Shown: positions 27,001 to 36,000 of the stretch, one piece after another | Position numbering within the stretch: the first letter of the stretch is position 1 | Layout of the letters: each line of letters starts with the position of its first letter | Assembly (NCBI RefSeq): GCF_023856365.1 | Contig: NC_064543.1 | Location: 2,749,952 to 2,813,951, forward strand | Direction of reading: 5' to 3' | Source: Brienomyrus brachyistius | Lineage: Eukaryota; Chordata; Actinopteri; Osteoglossiformes; Mormyridae | Length of the DNA: 64,000 nucleotides | Program-made: the position numbers and the translations under genes | The notes under the pieces: generated by a model | Told to the model about the DNA's origin: nothing | The model's database searches: none | What the model saw: only the letters and a program-made list of their open reading frames with translations

Positions 27001-30000
27001 CTAACAGATTACAAGCACAAATTGTTTTTCAGAATACATTTTTGAATAATGTCTTTTTTAGTCTTCCATTTTTATATGTAATCCTTCTAAGTTTAAGTTC
27101 TGGGTTTAAGGTATTAGAAAAACATGTCACTCGATGCAATAATCTCCGTCAGTCTGGGAACTGTTGGGATAGTTTAGTTTCTTCCAAAGATGATGAGACA
27201 GAGCTCAGTAGGACATTATTTCTTCCTCACTGGAGCAGGACGTTGGTGTATCAACTTCCTCCAGTAATTTCTGCCAAGATAAGTACTGTGTAGTCCGAGA
27301 TTGCTATCGCATTTCCCCTTTTCTTTTTTCATTTCCTCCTGCAACGCAGTGGATGTAAACATCTCAACATCTCCAGCCTGGGGTGGTCAGAAAACATTTA
27401 GTGCCCCTTTTTGCAAAAAATGTATTAATTAAAATGTGATCATATTTCAGATTGTATATTGGATAATTCATTCAATAGAATCATCTGAATTATAGAAGGT
27501 GTCTGATTTCTGAGGCCTGGAACCAGTCCATATACTACTAAATAAAGTGACTTGATTAACTTGTTCAAAATCATGACCATTGCTTCCATCTCCACAATGT
27601 AATATAAAAAGAAACCAAGCCCTGTACTGGTTCTATGTACTTAATTCTAATACCAGCATAACATTCATTACCCATCTAATTTTCTATCAACTCATATATT
27701 TTGGTGCATTTTTCAGCCAAGGCAGAATATTATCTAACATGACTAGTGAATAGTGAATATATAATACACATTACACCGTAGAGTAACCAATGTTAATAAT
27801 GGCTACTGTCACCTTAGCAGAAATAAGTATAGCCATTACACTTGCTGTAATTACTGGTTTATATTTTATTAGACTAAGCTAATCTGTTTTTGTTTTATTA
27901 CAGTTGTCTTTTTTGCATAACGCTTCCCAGCTTTGGCTTCATCTCGCAGACAGATGGTCTGACATTGTCTTGCAGAGTTAACTGATACAAAGCAGCATTC
28001 ATGGTTTCTTCAATGGCAAGATCCTGATGCAGAAAAGGACCCTCATACCATGACATGCACCGTCATGCGTGACTGTTGGTGTGAGGTTTTCACCATGGAA
28101 TGCAGTGTCTGATTTGCACCAGACATAACACGGCCCTTGTCAACCAAAAAGTTCCACTTCTGACTCATTTGTCAATAGTCTTTTTCTAGAACTCTTAGAG
28201 GCTTTTTTGGCAGGCATAAGATGAGCATTCATGTTCTTCTCAGTGAGCAGTTTCTGACCATGCATCCCATTCTTATCCACTGTCATTTTAAGCAATTTCC
28301 TCATCTGAGACAAGACAGGTCTGCAGATCCCTGCATGTTCTAATTCTCTGTGACATTTAGACAAGATGACTCTAACTGTGGTTTTGTGGATACACATCAG
28401 TTTACTAATGGCGCTGTAACCCTTTCCAGACTAGCATAATCTTTTTGAAGTTTCTTTTTATTTTGGAATGATGAATTTGCGTGCTGTCAGCTTCGCTTTG
28501 ATTGTATGCATCAGCATTAGTTTGTTTTATTTTGAAGAGGACTGGCCCAGATCATGCCTGTTTGTTTACTGAAGTATTTAAAGACCTGAACCTAATAAGC
28601 TTTTGCTCTAATATATTGGAAAGAGATGATCCAGTAGTGTAAAGAAAGCGTTTTTATTCTCAAAATCATTGTCCAAAATCGTAATCCAAAACGCAGGGAG
28701 TTTATCGTGGAACTGGCAAAGTCACAATATTAAAATCCGTAGTGCGAACAAAGGAAGTGCTGTGTGCAATGTAGAAAAAGAAAGCAGACTAAAAGCATCC
28801 AAGAAATGAATGGTTAGTATGATTATAACACAACAGGGGTGATAAAACTTCTGAGAAATAGAGTATGGCCATGCTGGGTGTCACTGAGGTAGAGTATGGT
28901 CATGTTGGGTGTGACCGAGGTAGACTATGATCATGTTGGGTGTGACCGAGGTAGAGTATGGTCATGTTGGGTGTGACCGAGGTAGAGTATGGTCATGTTG
29001 TGTGTGATCGAGGTAGAGTATGGTCATGCTTGGTCTCACTGAGGTTGAGTATGACCGTTCTGGGTCTAACCAAGGTAGAATATGGCCGTTCTGGGTCTCA
29101 CCGAGGTAGAGTATGACCATGCTTGGTGTCACCGAGGTAAAGTATGACCATGCTTGGTGTCACTGAGGTAGAGTATGGCCATGCTTTGTGTCACCTAGGC
29201 ACAGTATGGCCATGCTGGGTGTCACTGAGGTAAAGTATGACCATGCTTGGTGTCACTGAGGTTGAGTATGGCCATGCTGGGTATCACAAAGGTAGAGCAT
29301 GGTGATGCTGGGTGTCACCGAGGGAGAGTATGGCCATGCTGTGTGTCACCTAGACACAGTATGGCCATGCTGGATGTCACTGAGGTATATATCATAAGTA
29401 TATCGAGGAAGTATGTCGAGTATGCTAGAGGATGCAGCTGTAACACAGTTGTTTCTTGCTCTTTCATTTTAGAGATTTAAATTTTAACAGCCTGGAGTCC
29501 TTCCCAGTGGCCATCCAGATGTTACCCAAACTGAAGGAACTGTAAGTCTTCAGTTATTCATTGCTAATCATTCTATGTTCTATTCTTATTTCTTTGCTGT
29601 TTTGTAAACATTTGACAAAGTGACATGTCACTTTCATTGATTGAACTGGATATTAACAGAAGAATTCAGTGAAATTGAGTGCCTCACCCCATAATTCTGC
29701 ACTGTATAAGTAACTGGAAGATTCATGGAGAAAATGCTGTGTAAAATACTTTTGCAAAATTATAGAACTGGATATTTACTGGGTAAATTCTTAAAGAACT
29801 TAAATTCTTGTCAGTGGTCTAACTTGTACACACACACACACACACACACCATACACACGCAGTTGACAGGATAAACAAGCACAGGCTGTGCCCCTGTTTA
29901 TACACACACCAGCATCATGCGTACTTCATTAAATTAGATGGAAATCAAAGATATGACCTCTGCTTTTCATGAATGGGCCGTGAAAATGGCCCTAAGGTTT

Positions 30001-33000
30001 GAAAGAATTGCCCATGTGAGGTTTTAGCCTTTAGTCCTCTTATTTTTACCCTCACTGGAGGTGCAGGTCAGAGTTGGGGAAACACAAATGAGGGTGCAGT
30101 CTCCTGTCAGTGACCCAGTGATTCCCAGCATTGGGCAAATTAAGTAAATATTTACTGATCAGTTATCGTGGCCAGGTGCAGGACCTCTCCCCATCTTCTC
30201 AAAGTGGGAAAATGAAATGTAGAGATGTGCAGTAATTAATTTCAGCAAATAATGGCTTTTCAGTTAATTGCTGAGAACATTCCTTTGGCCCTGTGTGACA
30301 GCATGGCTATTCTGTCTATATACAAAAAGAGAGATTCACTTCTGACTGACTATTAATGTTGTTAGCCAGTGGAATCATTGACATGTGATTTTTCCCAAAT
30401 CTCCAGTGGATTCCATAGCAACAACATTGCAGTGATTCCTGACGACGCATTCCTTAAGAATCCTCTTCTTCGTACCATGTAAGAATTTCTTAGCCTTCAA
30501 TTAGATTAAGAAATATAGAATTAGATTTAAATAAAGATCAGTATTTTGAATTGTAATTGCTATTACTGATTACATTGTTGGTGGACAGGAAGTAATCACT
30601 TGAAAGTAGAGCAGTCATTCAGAATAGGGTATTGGGTTCATTTCCTACAAGCACAGCTGGGTTCGTCCTGAAAAGCATATTGCTTCTCTTTTTTCTTCAT
30701 CCGACTTCTCTTCTGCAGACACCTGTATGATAACCCTCTCTCCTTCGTGGGCCACTCGGCGTTCCAGAACCTCACAGATTTGCCTGCTCTGTAAGTCTCC
30801 AGAAGACGTGAAAGAAGAGGCCGTGAGTGTATAGAGGAAAGAAAGCTGTAGGGAGAATAGCGTGTCCGTTAAAATTTGCTAAGAGGTTTATGGGAAATGA
30901 GGTAATTTTTTAACCAGAATAGCTAAGCACATAAAAAAAATCCCTAGTTATCTATTAAATTCGCAGCCTTGATGCCTGGGTGACTGCAGTGATTTGTAGA
31001 ATGTTGTACTAATAAGTGGTATTTAATGAGAAAGTGGATCCTTTCATGTTGTTTCAGATGGCAGACTTACTGATTCCGCACATTTCTTACAGGGCTCTGC
31101 GCGGAGCCAGCATGCTGGAAGACTTTCTCAGCCTCACTGGGACCAGCAATCTGGAGAGCCTGTGAGTCCAACGCCCCCCCTAAACCCTCAAGCTCTTTCT
31201 GTCCGGCGTACCTCCTCCTCCTCATTCTAGCTCAAGCTGGGGGGCACATGTCATACTTCAGCTTAAACACCCACAAAATCTTTGTATCTCTGTACCTTTG
31301 TTCAACCCACACAAAACACAAGATGCACGGATGCACTGAAGCTGTAAGGAACTGCCAGTTAACATGTGGTTTCAGGGTAATGATACATCATGTTTCGTTT
31401 ATAACTGGTTTCTGCTGGGTCTTTCTCAGAACACTGAGTGGGACTAAAATCAGTGCCATTCCCTCTGCGCTTTGTGAGGACCTCGGCTTGCTTCGCGCGT
31501 TGTAAGTCAAGTTGCGGTCTGACCGGAACACCCCCTCAGCTGGTGTCAGTGGAGAGCAGTGGTTGGTAAATTCTGTCACATGCCTTAAAAACGTCTTTCA
31601 TCCTTTTACAAGAGACCTGTCCTACAACAAAATTGAAGAGCTCCCCAGCTTTCAAAAGTGCTTCAAGATAGAGGAAATGTAAGGTTTGATTCTTGTGTTT
31701 TTACTCTTTCTTTAACTGATCCAGTTGAACAATTTGTATTCAGTATTACAGAAATGATTTCTTACTCAGCCCTGACCTGCAGGTCAACCATCGTAGATTC
31801 AGGCATAGATAAGTAGCTTCAGGCATTAATGAGAATATGCACGTATATACAAATACAAATGCTACCTTTTCTCTTCTGGTTAATTTTACAGGAGTAAGTT
31901 ATTTGGACCTGTGCTATTCGAATCAGAAGTCCAGAAAATTCAAAAATACAAACCAAGATTTTGTTTCAAGCAACCAAAAGAGGATAAAGTCAGAGATTAC
32001 TCCACTGGTTTGTTGAAACAAAAATGTGGTCTGGATTTTTGCTGTCTGGACCTGAAATTTCCATCTCTGGCACGGGCACAGATGTCTTTGAAACCTATGA
32101 TCATAATAGCACACCCACAGTTTCTTCACTGTGCTTTTACCAGAGAAAAAACTGATAGCAAATAACAAAAAAACGAGCTATGCAGATATTCTTGTATTGG
32201 TTCCGTTATTTGAGTGCATGATAACAATCCCATTCTTTTAAAATGACTTCTTATGTTTTTTTGAATGGAGTTGGTCAATTTTATAATAAAAATGCTACTG
32301 AATCTGCAAGAACTTAGCTGGAATCCTAAGGCACATTGAAAATGCTTTTAAAATTAATAGAGTAACTTGCTTTGAATGTTTTGGTTTTTGCTCAAAAATG
32401 TTGCATAGTCTGAGTAATACGACGTAAAACCCTTAACTTGTGTCTTTTGGTAACCTCAGAAGAATGTGGTCAATTAAAATAAGAATGCAATTGCCAGTTT
32501 TAATTTTGCTGATTCGCTCTCTGCAGTATTATGTCGTTATGGTGTTTTCGTTGGCCTGTGGTTTGTTGCCCCAGTGCCTGCATCTGAACGCATAGCCTCG
32601 CGGCACAGATTCTCAGGTTGGTAGTGCAGTCTTGGGGAAGGCATGATGACAGTCTGATGCCAGATCATTTGCCAGACTGCTACTCGTTAAAAGCAGGCTG
32701 CGCCTGGCTGCCCCTCGGGAGCCCAGCCAGAAGGTCCCACGGGGCTGCGGCGTGGTGCTGCTCTTCATTCCTTTGGCTCCGGTGCTGTCGCAGTGCGCAG
32801 TACCGCATTTGCACAGCAGGGGGGAGCCTGCTTGCATGGAGGAGTGTATAATTATGGCAGTAAATACTGCCCCACGTGAGGGCCACCCTTGGTGTAATTC
32901 TTGGCTTTTTATCAAAATACATCATATATACTCATGAAAATGTTGAATTTTACATGAATTATCAGACACATTTTTTATGGAGTTCGTCTTTTTAAATTGT

Positions 33001-36000
33001 TATTTGCATACACGTTTGAGATAAACTGGATTGCTTACGGGCTAAAAAACTGTGTAATGTCCTAAACCCGTGTTTCCTAACGCTGTCCTCAGGGAACCCC
33101 GAACAGTCACGTTTTTGCTCCCTCCCAGCTCCCAGCCAATCAGGAACACTGAATACCTGATACAGGTGCCCTGAGAGCTGAGAGGAAGCAAAAACATGGT
33201 CTGTCCAGGGTTCCCCAACGACTAGGTGGGGAAACACTGTCCTAAACCAAGTCCAGGGTACTTCATATATGTATAAATATGCATACACAGTGTATGATAT
33301 ATTGCAGTAATAGTAATGCACATTTGAACAGTGTGCAAAAATATATTTTGCTTGATAGAACTACAGTAACAAATGTATAAGGTCAAAAAATAACATAAGA
33401 CGCAGCATGCTTTGTGAATAATGTGGGCATCCAAACTGAGGCAACACCCAAAGAGAGTGATGGATGCTGCCCCATTACTGTACTCAAAACGTTTCGGAAA
33501 CTCTCAAACTGTCTGTAAGTGTGTAAGCACTTCCCTCCTTCTCTGCAGGTACCTCCAGCATAATGGCATCCAGCAGATCCGTAGGGACACCTTCCAGGGC
33601 ATGGCGTCACTGCGCACCCTGTGAGTTTTATGGGATTTGCACTTGGAAGATATTGGTGTTTTCTCATACTGACCAGCTGGATTTGTAAAAGTGTAGTAGG
33701 ACTGAAGCCTTTTTGGAAGGCTGCCGTTTTAAGAGCCAGCAAGGGGAATGACAATTATTTCTTGCACTATTTAGCCTGAGAGGTTTGCATAATTATCCCA
33801 GTCAGTGATTTTATACAAAGTTTGCAAACTTCATGTAGTGCACGCATGCCATACTGCATTGTACTGGGTAGGCACAGCCTGACAGCAATCATTTTTAATC
33901 ATGATAATGCATGCGAGTCCTAATGAAATGTTTGCCTTTCTTTCTTAGAGACCTGAGTAGAAATGAAATCAAATATATTCACAAAGATTCATTCCTTTCT
34001 CTCTGGGCTTTAACGAACCTGTAAGTAACCCCTACTGCGATATGTTGTACATTGCCATCATCTGAATAAACATAACAAGATTTCTGATTTATCATTCAAA
34101 AATCACGAAAAATAGGAACAGTTATTGAATTGAGTTACTGAATTCTTTGTACTGTATATATCCTATTAAAGGCAGGCTCAGACATTAATTCTTATAATTC
34201 ATATACCAATCAATATCAAGGGTATATGAGTTGTATATTCAAAGAAGCCATTCTGCACACAACTGTAAGCTCATGGGAGTTTCACTTACACAAAAATGTT
34301 CTGAGGTCAGAAAGAAAAATGATTGGTTCAGAGATATAACCAATCAGATTGTAGAGGAGGTAGGTCCAAGTAACTAGAATTGATGGGACCAACCAATCAG
34401 ATGTCTTGGTCCCACCTCCTCTAGTTGCTTGGACCCACCTCCTCTACAATCTTATTGGTTATCTCATTGAACCAATCATTTTGGTTGTGCCCTTAGAACA
34501 TTTTTGCGTAAGTAAAACTCCCACAAGCCTATTGCACTGAGCTGTTACTTTTGCACTTGTGAGCTTCCTGTTAGCTTAAAGAGTCTGGCTGTTTTCATCT
34601 GACTCCTTCCATTAACAAGGTGTCCTTGCTCACGGAAATGCCATTTACTGGATGTTTTTTGTTCGTTGCGCCATTCTTTGTAAACTCTAGACATTGTAGT
34701 ATGTGAAAATCCCATGAAGGTGGCTGTTTCTGAGATGCTGAGACCATACTAAAGTGCCCACTGAATGCACATTCATAAATTCCGCTAGTAAGGTGGGCTA
34801 TTAGCATGTGTCATGATGCATTATTCTGTCTTTATGCTCGCATTTGCTGCTAATTTGTGCCCTAACATATGTTGCAGGGACCTGAGTTTGAACTTCCTGA
34901 GCAGCTTCCCCACAGCTGGCCTGAGTGCCGTCAGTCAGCTAAAGCTTTCAGGAAATCTGGAGATGAAAGGGGCTCTTACTGCCAGGGACCTGCCCAAACT
35001 CCGGTCAGTGGCTCTTGCTTTGGGTAGGAGTGTGACTTTGCTGTCTGGAAGGTCACAGGTTCAAATCCTGTGGCTGGCAATGTAATCATATCACTGTTGG
35101 GCCATTGAGCAAAGGTTCCAAAAAATTGATCTAGATCAGTGTTTCCCAACCCGTCCTCAGGGACCATGTGGACTTTCTGGCAGGGAGCTGGGAGGGAGCA
35201 AAAACAGGGAGCGGCTGGGAGTCCTCGAGGACTGGGTGATCTAGGGACACTAGAAAAATGGTTGATTGCGGCTCTCTGACTTCCAAGATTCGCTCTCACA
35301 TCTGTAAATTTGTGTGTCTTGTAGGAGAGGAACCTGTGTGTGTCTCATAGGAGAGGAGCGTGTGCGTGTCTCATAGGAGAGGAGCATGTGCGTGTCTCAT
35401 AGGAGAGGAGCGTGTGCGTGTCTCATAGGAGAGGAGCATGTGCGTGTCTCATAGGAGAGGAGCGTGTGCGTGTCTCATAGGAGAGGAGCATGTGTTTGTC
35501 TCATATTAGAGGAGCATGTGTTTGTCTCATAGGAGAGGAGCATGTGTTTGTCTCATAGGAGAGGAGCATGTGTTTGTCTCATAGGAGAGGAGCATGTGTT
35601 TGTCTCATAGGAGAGGAGCATGTGTTTGTCTCATAGGAGAGGAGCGTGTGCGTGTCTCATAGGAGAGGAGCATGTGTTTGTCTCATAGGAGAGGAGCATG
35701 TGTTTGTCTCTTAGGAGAGGAGCGTGTGTTTGTCTCATAGGAGAGGAGCGTGTGCTTGTCTCATAGGAGAGGAGCGTGTGTTTTTCTGATAGGAGAGGAG
35801 CGTGTGTTTGTCTCATAGGAGAGGAGCGTATGTTTATCTCATAGGAGAGGAGCATGTGCGTGTCTCATAGGAGAGGTGCATGTGTTTGTCTCATAGGAGA
35901 GGAGCATGTGCTTGTCTCATAGGAGAGGAGCATGTGCTTGTCTCATAGGAGAGGAGCGTGTGCTTGTCTCATAGGAGAGGAGCGTGTGTTTTTCTCATAG

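Noticed and set aside
26898..27293. 131-codon frame in lgr4 intron 6
   Set aside because: It has no recognisable domain, lies in an AT-rich intron and lacks splice or start context supporting an exon.
35631..35855. Antisense frame with regular 26-residue repeats
   Set aside because: It follows from a 26-base unit (three units per 26 codons) in the intron 15 minisatellite and has no start context or homology.
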